Shown: in pieces, positions 45,360 through 55,978 of the stretch | Position numbering within the stretch: position 1 is the first letter of the stretch | How the letters are laid out: every line of letters begins with the position of its first letter | Assembly: GCF_024834075.1 (NCBI RefSeq) | Contig: NZ_JANUXR010000003.1 | Location: 62,001-126,000 of the forward strand | Origin: Corynebacterium sp. HS2168-gen11 | Lineage (GTDB): Bacteria > Actinomycetota > Actinomycetes > Mycobacteriales > Mycobacteriaceae | DNA: 64,000 nucleotides | Direction of reading: 5' to 3' | Notes under the pieces: generated by a model | Database searches by the model: none | What the model was told of the DNA's origin: nothing | What the model saw: the letters and a program-made list of their open reading frames with translations, nothing else | Made by a program: the position numbers and the translations under genes

Positions 45360-47399
45360 ATGAAAAACAACACTATGAAACGCGTAATCGCAGTTGCATT
45401 GGTTCCTGTGCTAGGAAGCAGTGTTCTTGTCGATACAGCGTTTGCCCAGGACGTGCAAGTTACCTCTCCAATGCACTGTGCACTCAGTCGTGGTACCGAT
45501 TCGAAAGTTCCTTCGAGCATTGAGGGTGCATATAACGATTCGGCTGCATTCCCAGTTAATATCACCTACACGGTGGCGGCTCCTGAGAAGGCGAAGGTTG
45601 GGCGCACGTTTAACTACACCGTTAAAAATGCAACTGTGAGCATTCCAAAACACTATGAGTTTGCCGGTGGCTTTTTTTCTACTGCTTATAGCTTTGATGT
45701 GAATAGCGTTTCGCATGCACGTGTGAGTGTGCCATTTGATGCTGCACACGCCAGCTATACGGATGCAACCTATGGTGGTGATTACACTGGTACAGCTGGT
45801 GCACAACGAGTGGATTTTGCAAAAGAATCCACTGATGCAACAGGTGAAGTGAAAGATTTAGCAGTTGCACCAATTCAAGGTGAGCTTGCAGGAGATACCT
45901 TTACAGTTACCTTGCCAGAAACTGAACTCCATTTTCAGGCAACTGCAGCGGGTGAGTTTGCTCCAGTAGCAGCACAAGGTTCAGTTTCCCGATTTTCCGG
46001 TTCCCTCGCTGCACCAGACGCGCTCTTTTCCAGTGTGCTGAATCTTACTGTGACGCTTAGTGGTAAAGAAACCGCTGATAACGTCTTGCTGCGCTGCGTG
46101 AATACCAAAGATTTGGTGTTCCCAAAGGTTACGATTATTGATGCAGTGCCGACGACGATTACCGGCGCATTCACAACACCGACGATTACCGTTGGTGAAG
46201 CTGCAACTGTAACAGGTACCTTGGTTGATCAAGACGGTATTGCAATTGCAAACGCTGAAGTTGAGATCGCAGGAGAGGATTTGACTGCACCAATCAGTGT
46301 GACCACTGATGCACAAGGTGCATTTACAGCAGAAATTACGCCTACTACTATTGGTCCAAAAACTTACACTGCAACGGTAAAATCCACTCCAACTGTGACC
46401 ACGAATGTGCCACTTGAGGTACGCAATATCACCAAGAAGCCAACTGCGGTTGAGATTACTGCAACGCCAGAGACTGTGACCGTTGGTGAGCCAGTGACCA
46501 TTCGTGCGGTGGTGTCATACACCGAAGAAGGCGATGATGCTCCAGTTGCTTCAGTAACCTTGACAATTGATGGTCAAGAGCAGGTTGTTGCACTTAAAGA
46601 TGGTGCATACGAGTATGTCTACACCCCAACTGAGGCATCAGAAGGTTTGCAGATCATCGGGAAAGTTAATGAGCAAATCACAAACGGCACCGAAATTGTT
46701 GTGAAAGAAAAGCCGAAGCCTGAAACTTCCACCACCGCCACAACAACACCAACTACAACCACGCCAACTGACACTGATGCGACGCCGAATACATCAGAGC
46801 CAAGTAAGCCAAGTGAGCCAACGACGTCGAATACGCCTGAGCCAAGTAAGCCAAGCGAGCCAAACGTGCCAAGCGAGCCAACTGCGTCGGTGGCAAAAAT
46901 CGCAGCAAAGCTAACGCAGCAGACCGACGCTACAGCTACCCTGGAAGCTACCGTAGTAGATGCTAACGATAAGCCAGTTGCAAATCAGGAGCTTAGGTTT
47001 ATCATCGCAGGTAAAGAAGTAACCTTGACCACTGATGCGAATGGCGTTGTTACCTATGAGCTTCCACGTAGGAAAGAAGAACAAACCGTAACAGTGGCAA
47101 CCGGCGATATTAGCTCTGAGCAGGTTAAGATTCCTGCGTTGAAAACCCAGCCAGCTGCAAATGGTTCATCAGATGTTTTGGCACAGATTCAAGGTGGTCT
47201 TACACTGGGGTCAAGCATTGCAAAGTATGGATCATCTGTTCTTGATTTGGGATCATCCCGTGGTTTTAATTCCTCTGATCCATCAATTATTTTCAAGACG
47301 ATTGCGACAGTCATCGGTCTGACCAGCTTCGTCGGCATGATCTTCACCGCGCTGAATTATTTCGGCAAACTGCGTATTCTGCCACCATTGAACCGCTAA
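45360..47399 (+). CDS. Surface protein with Ig-like domains and a Ser/Thr/Pro linker, paralogue 1
   Basis: 679 residues. Signal peptide (MKRVIAVALVPVLGSSVLVDTAFAQD). N-terminal domain of about 240 residues with one Cys near the start (MHCALS) and one near the end (LLRCVN), which could form a disulfide. Two bacterial Ig-like domains (GAFTTPTITVGEAATVTGTL and AVEITATPETVTVGEPVTI). A Thr/Pro/Ser/Glu-rich linker with PSKPSEP repeats. A third Ig-like domain (AKIAAKLTQQTDATATLEATVVD). A C-terminal transmembrane segment (TIATVIGLTSFVGMIFTAL) and a short basic end. No LPXTG motif, so it is membrane rather than wall anchored. Start ATG 45360 behind AAAGGA. Ligand unknown; adhesin or envelope structure is a guess. 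Confidence 0.8.
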   Translation: MKNNTMKRVIAVALVPVLGSSVLVDTAFAQDVQVTSPMHCALSRGTDSKVPSSIEGAYNDSAAFPVNITYTVAAPEKAKVGRTFNYTVKNATVSIPKHYEFAGGFFSTAYSFDVNSVSHARVSVPFDAAHASYTDATYGGDYTGTAGAQRVDFAKESTDATGEVKDLAVAPIQGELAGDTFTVTLPETELHFQATAAGEFAPVAAQGSVSRFSGSLAAPDALFSSVLNLTVTLSGKETADNVLLRCVNTKDLVFPKVTIIDAVPTTITGAFTTPTITVGEAATVTGTLVDQDGIAIANAEVEIAGEDLTAPISVTTDAQGAFTAEITPTTIGPKTYTATVKSTPTVTTNVPLEVRNITKKPTAVEITATPETVTVGEPVTIRAVVSYTEEGDDAPVASVTLTIDGQEQVVALKDGAYEYVYTPTEASEGLQIIGKVNEQITNGTEIVVKEKPKPETSTTATTTPTTTTPTDTDATPNTSEPSKPSEPTTSNTPEPSKPSEPNVPSEPTASVAKIAAKLTQQTDATATLEATVVDANDKPVANQELRFIIAGKEVTLTTDANGVVTYELPRRKEEQTVTVATGDISSEQVKIPALKTQPAANGSSDVLAQIQGGLTLGSSIAKYGSSVLDLGSSRGFNSSDPSIIFKTIATVIGLTSFVGMIFTALNYFGKLRILPPLNR

Positions 47400-47583
47400 G
47401 AGTAGCTCCATTTTCGCACCTGATCTCTTGCTGAGGCAGGCTGACAAAACTGTTGGCGATAGCGTCGTCAAGCAAAAGCAGTAGGTGCGGAAGTAACCGC
47501 AACTACGTGTCCCAAAACATCTTGGAGTCTATGGTGGTTGCAATTTTTGACACTTTTATCATTGAAATTATTTAAGGATATTC

Positions 47584-49224
47584 ATGGCTCGTTTACAAAA
47601 GGTGCTTGCTGCTGCTGTCGTACCTCTTCTTGGGGTAGCGGCATTATCAGCTCCAATGCTGCCGGTTGCGCAAGCGGCAAGTGCAGAGATCAGTTTTCAG
47701 TGTGCGATTACCACCAATGGTCTTGGCGCGTTGAAAAGTCAAGCCGATAGCGTGCAAAAAAGTGACAGTTTCCGGTTCACCGCGGCTGTGGAAGCTCCAA
47801 CTGAGGCGATTGTTGGTCAGCCATTTAACTATGTGATCAAGCCTGGGTATGTTGGTTTGCCGAATCCATTTAAGGTTGCCGGTATTGCATCGGTGACCAC
47901 GAAATCGATGGAACGTGCGCGACTTTCTTTGAAGATGCCGAACAACGCAACCGTCAATGATGTCTCGATTGCTGGCGGTCAAGCCGGTATTCAGGTGACC
48001 AACTCTGGTAAGACATATTCGCTTTCAGGTGGTGCGACCACGGATGGTATTAATGCCAATAACGAAAGCGAAATTACTTTAGCGACGCAGGATAAAGGCC
48101 TCGTGGGTAGCGCACGTGCAGGCAAGATGGGCTTTGAAATTCCAACTATTACGGTTTCCTTGACCGGCAATCAGGTTGGTACCAGCGTGAAGCCAACTCT
48201 GCCGATCGTTGCGAATCCGAGCTCGAAAATTTATCCAGCTGAAGAATCCTTCTTCACTATGATGATTGACGCTGAGGCAGCGGTGCCGATTTTGGGTACC
48301 TACCAGGCGCGAGCATTAGTGCGTTGTTCACCGTTGAAGGCTGATGTATTTCCAGCGGTGCGTATCGTTGCGGCTCCAAAAGCCACGGTGGCATCGTTGA
48401 AGATCTCAGCGAATCCTGCTGAAGGCCAAAAAGGTACTGAGAGCACCTTTACTATTACCGCGTTAGATGCTTCGGGTCAGCCACTTGCTGGTCATGACAT
48501 TTCAACCAAGGTTGGGTTCAAAGGTTCTGTACTGCGTACCAATGATCAAGGTCAAGTAACAATTAGCGAAACTCCGAAGCATGCAGGTACGTTGGCTGTC
48601 AGCGCAAGTGCTGATGGTGTGACTGAAACCTTGCCATATAAGGTTGCAGATAACGTTGCGCGCGCTGAAACGATTGAAATTGTTGGCCCAGCCGAGTTGA
48701 AGCCAAATCAAGCAGGCACGTTCACCGCGACTGTCCAGACGAAAGATGGTCAGCCTGTTGCAAACAAGGCAATCACCTTTGAAATTGCTGGTCAGTCGTT
48801 TGCTGGTACCACCAATGACAAAGGTATGTTTGAAGTTACCTACACCCCAACTGAAGCTGGCACATTATCAGTAGTTGCAACCACGGATCTTAGCTCTGCA
48901 GAGCACCAGGTAAATGTGGTTGCTCCAGTTGACCCAGGAACTGTGAATCCGCCACAAGATGGTAATGACGGTAAGGGGGAGAATGAGGTTCCACCAAATA
49001 ACGGTGACAACCAAGTTCCACCGCCAGCAGATACTGGCGCATCTTCAGCAGCAGGTTCTTCCCAAGCTGACGGTAAGTCGCATCTTTGGGCTGTGTTAGC
49101 CGCTATCTTTGGACTGCTCTCAGCGCAAGGTGTGGCATTCTTGATTGCTGTGATTAATGGTTTGATTCCAGGTATTCCAGGAGCATTCCAGTGTGAACAG
49201 CTCTCCTGCCTGCGCAAAGGATAA
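47584..49224 (+). CDS. Surface protein with Ig-like domains, paralogue 2
   Basis: 546 residues, same plan as its upstream neighbour. Signal peptide (MARLQKVLAAAVVPLLGVAALSAP...AQAASA), N-terminal Cys domain (FQCAIT ... ALVRCSP, residues about 37-250), two Ig-like domains (VASLKISANPAEGQKGTESTFTI and RAETIEIVGPAELKPNQAGTFTA), a Pro/Asn/Gly linker, and a C-terminal hydrophobic segment (LWAVLAAIFGLLSAQGVAFLIAVING). It differs in a Cys-containing tail (FQCEQLSCLRKG). The N-terminal domain may belong to the DUF6801-like group of actinobacterial exported proteins, not certain. Function unknown. Confidence 0.8.
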   Translation: MARLQKVLAAAVVPLLGVAALSAPMLPVAQAASAEISFQCAITTNGLGALKSQADSVQKSDSFRFTAAVEAPTEAIVGQPFNYVIKPGYVGLPNPFKVAGIASVTTKSMERARLSLKMPNNATVNDVSIAGGQAGIQVTNSGKTYSLSGGATTDGINANNESEITLATQDKGLVGSARAGKMGFEIPTITVSLTGNQVGTSVKPTLPIVANPSSKIYPAEESFFTMMIDAEAAVPILGTYQARALVRCSPLKADVFPAVRIVAAPKATVASLKISANPAEGQKGTESTFTITALDASGQPLAGHDISTKVGFKGSVLRTNDQGQVTISETPKHAGTLAVSASADGVTETLPYKVADNVARAETIEIVGPAELKPNQAGTFTATVQTKDGQPVANKAITFEIAGQSFAGTTNDKGMFEVTYTPTEAGTLSVVATTDLSSAEHQVNVVAPVDPGTVNPPQDGNDGKGENEVPPNNGDNQVPPPADTGASSAAGSSQADGKSHLWAVLAAIFGLLSAQGVAFLIAVINGLIPGIPGAFQCEQLSCLRKG

Positions 49225-49627
49225 TGTACTACCCTAAGCAGCATTGTTGAGCACGGTTGAGATTCTTTGATCTTGGTCGTGTTCAGCTTGCGGAATCGGT
49301 GTACTAGTAGCGCGTGGTTGTGCGAGCTGTGCATGCATAGAGCTACCAGACATCGTGGTTTTGCACCAGATGCTTGACGACGCAACCGAGAAGGTCTGTG
49401 ATCTGAAACAGCGTCGCAAAGCCTGCAAGGTGCAGGAACTTTGCAGCTTGTGATTGATCGTCTGAACATAGTTTGAATTATGTTCAGACGATTTTTTGCT
49501 TCGCGCATTACCTTGATCTTTGGTAATATCAACATACTTATGGCTTTGTTCGTCAACGTGTGTGCAACCAGTACGAAAACAGGCGACAAGCATTACAACG
49601 TAACATCTGGAAGGTAACTGAAATACT
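49225..49627. other. Intergenic region between surface protein 2 and obgE
   Basis: 400 bases without a supported gene. Holds two copies of the dispersed motif (49372-49383, minus, exact; 49411-49422, plus, GCGTCGCAAAGC), then the terminator, then the obgE promoter. Confidence 0.6.
49457..49498 (+). terminator. Rho-independent terminator upstream of obgE
   Basis: ATCGTCTGAACATA and TATGTTCAGACGAT perfect 14-bp stem with an eight-base loop and a run of six T residues. It lies 230 bases after the nearest stop codon, so the preceding transcript has a long 3' end. Confidence 0.93.
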
Positions 49628-51139
49628 ATGGCACGTTTTGTCGACCGCGTGGTCTTGCACTTGAACGCAGGCGATGGCGGCAACGGCTGCGCCTCTATTC
49701 ACCGTGAAAAATTTAAGCCATTGGGCGGGCCTGATGGTGGTAACGGTGGACATGGCGGAGACATTGTTCTTGAGGTTTCTTCCCAGGTGCACACGTTGCT
49801 TGACTTGCACTACCGCCCACATCTCAAGGCACAGCGTGGTGCTAACGGTGCTGGCGATCACCGCAATGGTGCCCGTGGTGAGGACCTTATTATTGAAGTT
49901 CCGGCAGGAACCGTAGTACTCAATGATAAGGGTGAAACCTTAGCCGATATGACCAGCATTGGAATGCGGTATATCGCAGCACAAGGTGGTTTTGGTGGTC
50001 TAGGTAATGCTGCTTTGGCCTCAAGTGCTCGTAAAGCGCCAGGTTTTGCGCTGAAAGGTGAGCCAGGCGAACAACACGACATCATCTTAGAACTGAAATC
50101 GATGGCTGATGTGGGCCTTGTGGGATTCCCGTCGGCAGGCAAGTCCTCGCTGATCTCGGTGATCTCGGCAGCGAAGCCAAAAATTGGTGACTACCCATTC
50201 ACCACCTTGGCCCCGAACCTTGGCGTGGTCGAAGTTGGCCATGAAACATTTACCATTGCAGATGTTCCTGGTTTGATTCCAGGTGCCTCCGAAGGCAAAG
50301 GCCTTGGTCTGGACTTTTTGCGCCATATTGAGCGCACCGCAGTTCTGGCCCATGTGGTTGATACCGCCACGATGGAACCAGGTCGTGACCCAGCAAGTGA
50401 TATTGAAGCACTCGAAGCGGAACTTGCGGCTTACCAGTCAGCTCTTGATGAAGATACCTCATTAGGCGATTTGCGCGATCGTCCACGCATTATTGTGCTG
50501 AATAAGGTGGATATTCCAGAAGCAGAAGAATTGGCAGAATTTGTCAAGGAAGATCTAGAAGCACAATTCGGGTGGCCAGTATTTATTATCTCTGCAGTCG
50601 CCCGTAAGGGATTAGACCCATTGTGCTACAAGCTGCTTGAGATTGTGCAGCAGGCTCGTAAAACTCGACCAAAGGCGAAAGTGGAAAAGCACACCATTAT
50701 TCGTCCGAAAGCAGTGGATGCGAAAGCCAAGGGTCGTGAGTTTGAGATTCATCGTGATCCAGCGATTGAAGGTGGCTTCATTGTTACTGGTGAAAAGCCA
50801 GAGCGTTGGATTATTCAAACTGACTTTGAAAACGACGAAGCAGTTGGCTACTTAGCCGATCGCCTGAACCGGATGGGTGTCGAAGACGCCTTGTATAAAG
50901 CTGGCGCGAAAGCTGGCGCGACGGTGAGCATTGGTCCGGTTTCCTTCGAGTGGGAACCAATGACCGCAGCTGGTGTGGATCCAACCTTAACTGGTCGTGG
51001 CACGGATATTCGCCTGTCACGCACTGAGCGTGTGTCTGCAGCAGAGCGCAAGCGTGCGTCCCAGGTTCGTCGTGGTTTGATCGATGAACTTGACTTTGGT
51101 GACGGCCAAGAAGCTTCACGAGACCGCTGGCAGGGCTAA
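49628..51139 (+). CDS. obgE: GTPase Obg
   Basis: 503 residues. Glycine-rich Obg fold ([32 protein letters not shown]), G-domain with [12 protein letters not shown] (G1), DVPGLI (G3), NKVD (G4), ISAVARKGL (G5), then an OCT domain ([24 protein letters not shown]). Ribosome assembly and stress GTPase, bound to the 50S subunit. ATG at 49628, with AAGGTAA rather far upstream. Its stop overlaps the proB start. Confidence 0.97.
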   Translation: MARFVDRVVLHLNAGDGGNGCASIHREKFKPLGGPDGGNGGHGGDIVLEVSSQVHTLLDLHYRPHLKAQRGANGAGDHRNGARGEDLIIEVPAGTVVLNDKGETLADMTSIGMRYIAAQGGFGGLGNAALASSARKAPGFALKGEPGEQHDIILELKSMADVGLVGFPSAGKSSLISVISAAKPKIGDYPFTTLAPNLGVVEVGHETFTIADVPGLIPGASEGKGLGLDFLRHIERTAVLAHVVDTATMEPGRDPASDIEALEAELAAYQSALDEDTSLGDLRDRPRIIVLNKVDIPEAEELAEFVKEDLEAQFGWPVFIISAVARKGLDPLCYKLLEIVQQARKTRPKAKVEKHTIIRPKAVDAKAKGREFEIHRDPAIEGGFIVTGEKPERWIIQTDFENDEAVGYLADRLNRMGVEDALYKAGAKAGATVSIGPVSFEWEPMTAAGVDPTLTGRGTDIRLSRTERVSAAERKRASQVRRGLIDELDFGDGQEASRDRWQG

Positions 51140-52248
51140 TGGAACTGCGCAACCAAATCACCAATGCAAAACGCGTGGTTGTCAAAATCGGTTCATCATC
51201 ACTGACCGGTGCAGGCCACGTGGTCGATCCACTGCGTATCGACGCCCTGGTCAATGCCATGCAGCGTCGATTAGCAAAAGGCACCGAGTTAATTGTGGTG
51301 TCTTCTGGTGCAGTCGCAGCAGGTATGGGACCACTTGCATTACAGCAACGCCCGCAAGATCTGGCTACCAAACAAGCCGCAGCAGCAGTTGGTCAAGTAC
51401 ACCTGATGCATACCTGGGGTGCAAGTTTTGCCCGCTATGGTCGCACAATTGCACAAGTGTTGCTAACCGCCTCGGATGCTGGTCAGCGCGAGCGTGCGCG
51501 AAATGCGCAGCGAACGATTGACCGATTGTTGCATCTAGGTGTGGTTCCGATTGTGAATGAAAACGATACGGTGGCGACCTCTGAAATGCGGTTTGGCGAT
51601 AACGATCGACTCGCCGCCCTGGTTGCGCATTTAGCGGTTGCCGATGCGTTGGTGCTGCTTTCCGACGTCGATGGCCTCTATGATAAAAATCCAAGTGACC
51701 CAACTGCCACCTTCATTCCACAGGTGCGTGACGCTTCCGATTTACAAGGAGTTATCGCAGGTGACGGTGGTGCGCTAGGCACTGGCGGTATGGCGTCGAA
51801 AGTTTCAGCTGCCGGGATTGCCTCGCGTGGTGGTATTCCAGTGCTGCTCACTTCAGCTGCCAATATTGGCCAGGCATTAGAAGATGCCAGCGTTGGAACG
51901 GTGTTTTATCCGAAAGAAAACCGCTTGTCGGCCTGGAAGTTCTGGGCGTTGTATGCAGCGGATTCGGAAGGCAGTATTCGTGTTGATGCTGGAGCCGCAC
52001 GTGCATTAGCACAAGGTGGTACTTCACTTCTGGCAGTTGGCGTAACAGAAGTCGAAGGTGACTTCCATGCCGGAAATATCGTGGACATCGTTGATCCTGC
52101 TGGCAAAGTGATTGGTCGCGGCGAAGTTTCCTATGATGCGGAAACATTAGCAACTATGCTTGGCCGCCACACAGAAGAACTGCCAGATGCACAGCACCGA
52201 CCAGTGATTCATGCAGATTATTTGTCGCATTACGGGCTAAACGAATAG
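51139..52248 (+). CDS. proB: Glutamate 5-kinase
   Basis: 369 residues. Amino-acid kinase domain ([63 protein letters not shown]) and a C-terminal PUA domain ([24 protein letters not shown]). First step of proline synthesis. The ATG overlaps the obgE stop (TAATG), so the two are coupled. proA lies 275 bases on instead of being in the same tight operon. Confidence 0.97.
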   Translation: MELRNQITNAKRVVVKIGSSSLTGAGHVVDPLRIDALVNAMQRRLAKGTELIVVSSGAVAAGMGPLALQQRPQDLATKQAAAAVGQVHLMHTWGASFARYGRTIAQVLLTASDAGQRERARNAQRTIDRLLHLGVVPIVNENDTVATSEMRFGDNDRLAALVAHLAVADALVLLSDVDGLYDKNPSDPTATFIPQVRDASDLQGVIAGDGGALGTGGMASKVSAAGIASRGGIPVLLTSAANIGQALEDASVGTVFYPKENRLSAWKFWALYAADSEGSIRVDAGAARALAQGGTSLLAVGVTEVEGDFHAGNIVDIVDPAGKVIGRGEVSYDAETLATMLGRHTEELPDAQHRPVIHADYLSHYGLNE

Positions 52249-52523
52249 TTTTCGGTGCGTGAAGCTTTTGGGGTGTGCGGCTACGCGGTTGGTGACGCGC
52301 GCTAGAGCGTCGAGTAGCTGCGACGCCGCCCAGGGGAGCAGCAGTCGCTTAGGTTGGAGCGAGCCGGCGTGTTGCGGCGCTGTCCCGGGGAACAGCGGAA
52401 GGGTCGTGCAGTGCGGCAGGGGTCGAACGCCGCACCGGGGAACAGCGGCAGTCGGAGGACGCCGTGGTGCGTGATACCGCAGAGAACTAGAATTTTGGCA
52501 TGAAAAGCCAGTACTATCACGGT
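52249..52523. repeat. GC-rich repeat-bearing spacer between proB and proA
   Basis: Much richer in G+C than the flanking genes. Direct repeat CCGGGGAACAGCGG at 52385-52398 and 52435-52448, with a related CCAGGGGAGCAGCAG near 52330. No gene. The proA promoter (TAGAAT box near 52488) is at the end. Confidence 0.65.
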
Positions 52524-53822
52524 ATGACTCACAGTGATTCCACGTATGCTCAGCAAGTTGCAGATGAAAGCGCAGCAGTGCTGCGCCTCGCGCGTGTCGC
52601 ATATGAATGTGCACCACAAGCAGCGGCATTGCGCACCGAAACGAAGAACCAAGTGTTGCTTGCAGCTGCGTCAGCGTTAGAGACGCATGCAGATGAGATT
52701 ATCGAGGCCAATGCCAAAGACCTTCAAGCAGGCCGTGAGCGTGGCATGCCAGAAAATATTTTGGATCGTTTGTTATTAGATCATGATCGCATCCACGCAA
52801 TGGCAGTAGGACTGCGGCAAGTAGCAGAACTTGCCGATCCTATTGGCACAATTGTGCGCGGTTCGATGATGCCAAATGGCATTGAAATGCGCCAGGTACG
52901 TGTCCCACTTGGTGTGATGGGCATGGTGTATGAGGCACGCCCGAATGTGACCGTTGATGCCTTTGGCTTAGCGTTGAAATCTGGCAATATCGCCTTGTTA
53001 CGCGGCTCAAAATCAGCAAAGCATTCGAATCAAAAATTAGTCGAAATCTTACAAGCCGTGCTGGTCTCACATGGTTTGGCAGCAGAATTTGTACAACTTT
53101 TACCATGCGAAACTCACGAGTCGGTGCAAGCGTTAATTACTGCGCGAGAGTACGTTGATGTGGTCATTCCACGCGGTGGTGCAGGTTTGATTAACGCCGT
53201 GGTTGCACACGCAACGGTGCCAACTATTGAAACTGGTACAGGTAATTGCCATGTGTATCTTGACCATGAGCTGGACCTTGAGCAAGGCATTGCGATTGTC
53301 CTGAATGGCAAAACGCGTCGCACCAGCGTGTGCAATGCTACCGAAACGTTATTACTGGACGCTGAGCTGGATAGCGTCGCAAAGCAAGCAGTGCTGCAAG
53401 CGCTTGTCGACGCCGGTGTGCGCCTGCATGGTGAAGTTTCCGAGCTTGCTCCTTTGACGACGGCGGAAATTATTCCGGCTACGGAAACCGATTGGGATTC
53501 AGAATACTTGTCCATGGACATTGCGGTGAAAATTGTTGCTGGTGTGCAAGGCGCGGTGGAGCATATTCGCAAGTATTCCACTGGCCATACCGAGGCGATT
53601 GCGACAACGAACTTAGTCACCGCACAGTATTTTGCCCAGCATGTGGACGCAGCGGCAGTGATGATTAATGCTTCGACAGCATTTACCGATGGACAACAAT
53701 ATGGCATGGGCGCTGAGATTGGCATTTCGACCCAAAAGTTGCATGCGCGTGGCCCAATGGCATTGCCTGAATTGACCAGTACAAAGTGGATTTTGACTGG
53801 TCAGGGACATACTCGCGATTAA
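52524..53822 (+). CDS. proA: Gamma-glutamyl phosphate reductase
   Basis: 432 residues, aldehyde dehydrogenase fold. Shows [53 protein letters not shown] and the active-site Cys in [15 protein letters not shown]. Second step of proline synthesis. Two starts are possible: ATG 52500 (TAGAAT box six bases upstream) and ATG 52524 (TACTAT box six bases upstream). Both look like leaderless starts. The second gives the typical N-terminus ([16 protein letters not shown]). Confidence 0.95.
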   Translation: MTHSDSTYAQQVADESAAVLRLARVAYECAPQAAALRTETKNQVLLAAASALETHADEIIEANAKDLQAGRERGMPENILDRLLLDHDRIHAMAVGLRQVAELADPIGTIVRGSMMPNGIEMRQVRVPLGVMGMVYEARPNVTVDAFGLALKSGNIALLRGSKSAKHSNQKLVEILQAVLVSHGLAAEFVQLLPCETHESVQALITAREYVDVVIPRGGAGLINAVVAHATVPTIETGTGNCHVYLDHELDLEQGIAIVLNGKTRRTSVCNATETLLLDAELDSVAKQAVLQALVDAGVRLHGEVSELAPLTTAEIIPATETDWDSEYLSMDIAVKIVAGVQGAVEHIRKYSTGHTEAIATTNLVTAQYFAQHVDAAAVMINASTAFTDGQQYGMGAEIGISTQKLHARGPMALPELTSTKWILTGQGHTRD

Positions 53823-53843
53823 TAGCACACAAGGATAGACAGC

Positions 53844-54473
53844 ATGGAAATTCAGGGAAATCAAGGGCACACTCCGCGTCGGATTGGCATTATGGGTGGC
53901 ACCTTTGACCCGATTCATCATGGGCATTTGGTTGCTGGTAGTGAGGTTGCTGCGCAGTTTGAGCTGGATATGGTGTTGTTTGTGCCAACTGGCCAGCCGT
54001 GGCAAAAAGCCGATCGGGAGGTCACTGCAGCGGAGCATCGTTATTTGATGACAGTAATTGCAACAGCTTCCAACCCATGTTTCCATGTCAGCCGTGTCGA
54101 TATTGATCGTCATGGCCCTACCTACACGATTGAGACGCTGCAGGATATCCATGAACAATATCCGAATGCGGAACTGTTTTTTATTACCGGTGCAGATGCG
54201 CTGGAAAAGATTACATCGTGGCATCGCTGGGAAGAAATGTTTAGCCTTGCGACGTTCGTGGGTGTCACGCGTCCTGGATATGCCCTGGCAGAGGACAATA
54301 TTCCAGTGCAGTATCGCGATCGCGTGGAGTTAATTGAAATTCCTGCAATGGCGATTTCTTCGACCGATTGTCGCAACCGCGCGCGTAAAGGCGAACCTGT
54401 GTGGTACCTGGTGCCGGATGGGGTAGTGCAATATATTGCCAAGCAGCAACTCTATGCACCAATCGGTGAGTAG
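53844..54473 (+). CDS. nadD: Nicotinate-nucleotide adenylyltransferase
   Basis: 209 residues. Nucleotidyltransferase motif [18 protein letters not shown] (with the HxGH signature) and the C-terminal [14 protein letters not shown] (ISSTxxR). Makes NaAD in NAD synthesis. AAGGATAG lies before the ATG. The last 27 bases are part of a tandem duplication that copies the C-terminal codons and the stop. Confidence 0.96.
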   Translation: MEIQGNQGHTPRRIGIMGGTFDPIHHGHLVAGSEVAAQFELDMVLFVPTGQPWQKADREVTAAEHRYLMTVIATASNPCFHVSRVDIDRHGPTYTIETLQDIHEQYPNAELFFITGADALEKITSWHRWEEMFSLATFVGVTRPGYALAEDNIPVQYRDRVELIEIPAMAISSTDCRNRARKGEPVWYLVPDGVVQYIAKQQLYAPIGE

Positions 54474-54498
54474 CAACTCTATTCACCAATCGGTGAGT
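54445..54498 (+). repeat. 27-bp tandem duplication at the nadD 3' end
   Basis: Unit AGCAACTCTA-T/G-...-CGGTGAGT occurs at 54445-54471 and 54472-54498 with one base change, followed by a partial third copy (AGCAGCTCTATGCGTC). The unit is a multiple of three and repeats the end of the protein (QLYAPIGE, stop; QLYSPIGE, stop). Confidence 0.9.
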
Positions 54499-54697
54499 AG
54501 CAGCTCTATGCGTCAGGTGAGGGAATATTTCTGGGTGGTATCTCAACGATACGCTGTGTGTCGGCACGGTTAAGACGCATGCAACGTTGGCGTTTGCTAG
54601 ACAAACGTGAGAAACTAAAAGATACACTATTTTGAAAAGCCAATTGATAGGATGTTGTCCTTATCAGTATGAGGCTTTGAGCAGATGAAGGATTTTT

Positions 54698-55162
54698 GTG
54701 ACTGCAACTGTAGAAACCATTGAGATTGCCCGCACCGCTGCCTTGGCAGCAAACGAAAAGCTGGCAAGTAATATTGCCGTTATTGACGTTTCTGACGTGA
54801 TGGCAATTGCTGAGATTTTTGTGCTCGCATCCGCTGATAATGAGCGCCAAGTGCGTTCCATTGTTGAAGAGATCGAGGACGAGCTTACCCAAAAAGGTTG
54901 GGAACCAAAGCGTCGTGAAGGCCATCGCGAAAACCGTTGGGTGCTGCTCGACTACGGAATGTTAGTGATCCACGTTCAACGTAATACCGAGCGCGATTTC
55001 TATGGTTTGGACCGGTTATACCGCGACTGTCCACTGATTGACGTCGAAGGTATTGAAACAATGGAGCGCCCCGAAGAGTGGAACAACGATATCGATATTC
55101 GTAACGTGGCATCACTCGATGAAATTCCATTGGCTGAGAACGAGCCAGAAGACGAGTACTAA
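54698..55162 (+). CDS. rsfS: Ribosome silencing factor RsfS
   Basis: 154 residues. Conserved core DVSDVMAIAEIFVLASADNERQVRSIVEEIEDEL and WVLLDYGMLVIHVQRNTERDFYGLDRLYRDCP. Binds L14 and blocks subunit joining when nutrients are scarce. The acidic C-terminal 35 residues are longer than in many homologues. GTG start at 54698 behind AAGGA. Twenty bases before gpgP, as in mycobacteria. Confidence 0.95.
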   Translation: MTATVETIEIARTAALAANEKLASNIAVIDVSDVMAIAEIFVLASADNERQVRSIVEEIEDELTQKGWEPKRREGHRENRWVLLDYGMLVIHVQRNTERDFYGLDRLYRDCPLIDVEGIETMERPEEWNNDIDIRNVASLDEIPLAENEPEDEY

Positions 55163-55181
55163 AATACCTTCGGATCCTCCT

Positions 55182-55901
55182 ATGACTCGTCGATTGATCT
55201 TGTTGCGCCACGGCCAGACGGAATTTAATGCCACTGGCCGGATGCAAGGACACCTAGACACACAGCTTTCTCCGATTGGGCGACAGCAGGCAGAAGCAGC
55301 AGCAGACTTTTTAGAAACCCTGCATATTACGAAAATTGTGGCTTCTGACTTAAGCCGTGCCTATGACACCGCTGTGGCCGTTGGCCAGCGTCTGAATGTG
55401 AGCGTGCAACAAGATCCGCGTTTGCGCGAAACTGATCTCGGCCAGTGGCAAGCGCGTTCGCATGCAGAACTCGATGCGGATTTCCCAGGTCTACGAGCTT
55501 ATTGGCGCCACGACCCAACCTGGGCGCCACCAGGTGGCGAATCTCGCATCGACGTGGCAAAACGTGCCCGCGCTGTGGTTGATGAACTCATGGAAGCATA
55601 CAAGCAATGGGACGATTCAACCGTGCTGATTGTGGCACATGGCGGCACAATTTCAGCACTGACTGGCAGTTTATTAGGCTTTGAAGTCGCGCAATTCCCA
55701 CTGTTATCAGGCATTGGCAATACGTGCTGGGCGCAACTGACCGCCCGCCCGCAATTTTTGCTTGACGACGTTGTCTCTGATCAATCAGATCGCTTTACAC
55801 CAGCAAATATCGATACTGCGAAATGGTATCTTGATGGTTGGAATATGGGTGTAGCGTTGGGGCGTACATCCATTGCCAATGCGGATATGGGTGAAGCATA
55901 A
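55182..55901 (+). CDS. gpgP: Histidine phosphatase, probable glucosyl-3-phosphoglycerate phosphatase
   Basis: 239 residues, phosphoglycerate mutase superfamily. RLILLRHGQTEFNATGRMQGH (catalytic His in RHG), RETDLGQWQ, and VAHGGTISALTG (second His). Position and motifs match mycobacterial Rv2419c, which dephosphorylates glucosyl-3-phosphoglycerate in methylglucose lipopolysaccharide synthesis. The start at 55182 is fixed by the RHG motif; the frame extends upstream inside rsfS. The exact substrate is inferred. Confidence 0.85.
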   Translation: MTRRLILLRHGQTEFNATGRMQGHLDTQLSPIGRQQAEAAADFLETLHITKIVASDLSRAYDTAVAVGQRLNVSVQQDPRLRETDLGQWQARSHAELDADFPGLRAYWRHDPTWAPPGGESRIDVAKRARAVVDELMEAYKQWDDSTVLIVAHGGTISALTGSLLGFEVAQFPLLSGIGNTCWAQLTARPQFLLDDVVSDQSDRFTPANIDTAKWYLDGWNMGVALGRTSIANADMGEA

Positions 55902-55978
55902 CCGCAAACCGGCACGCGCATGTATTGGTTGTATGGCAAAGGTGAAACACACGGTGAGGGAGAAAGACAGGAGAGCAT

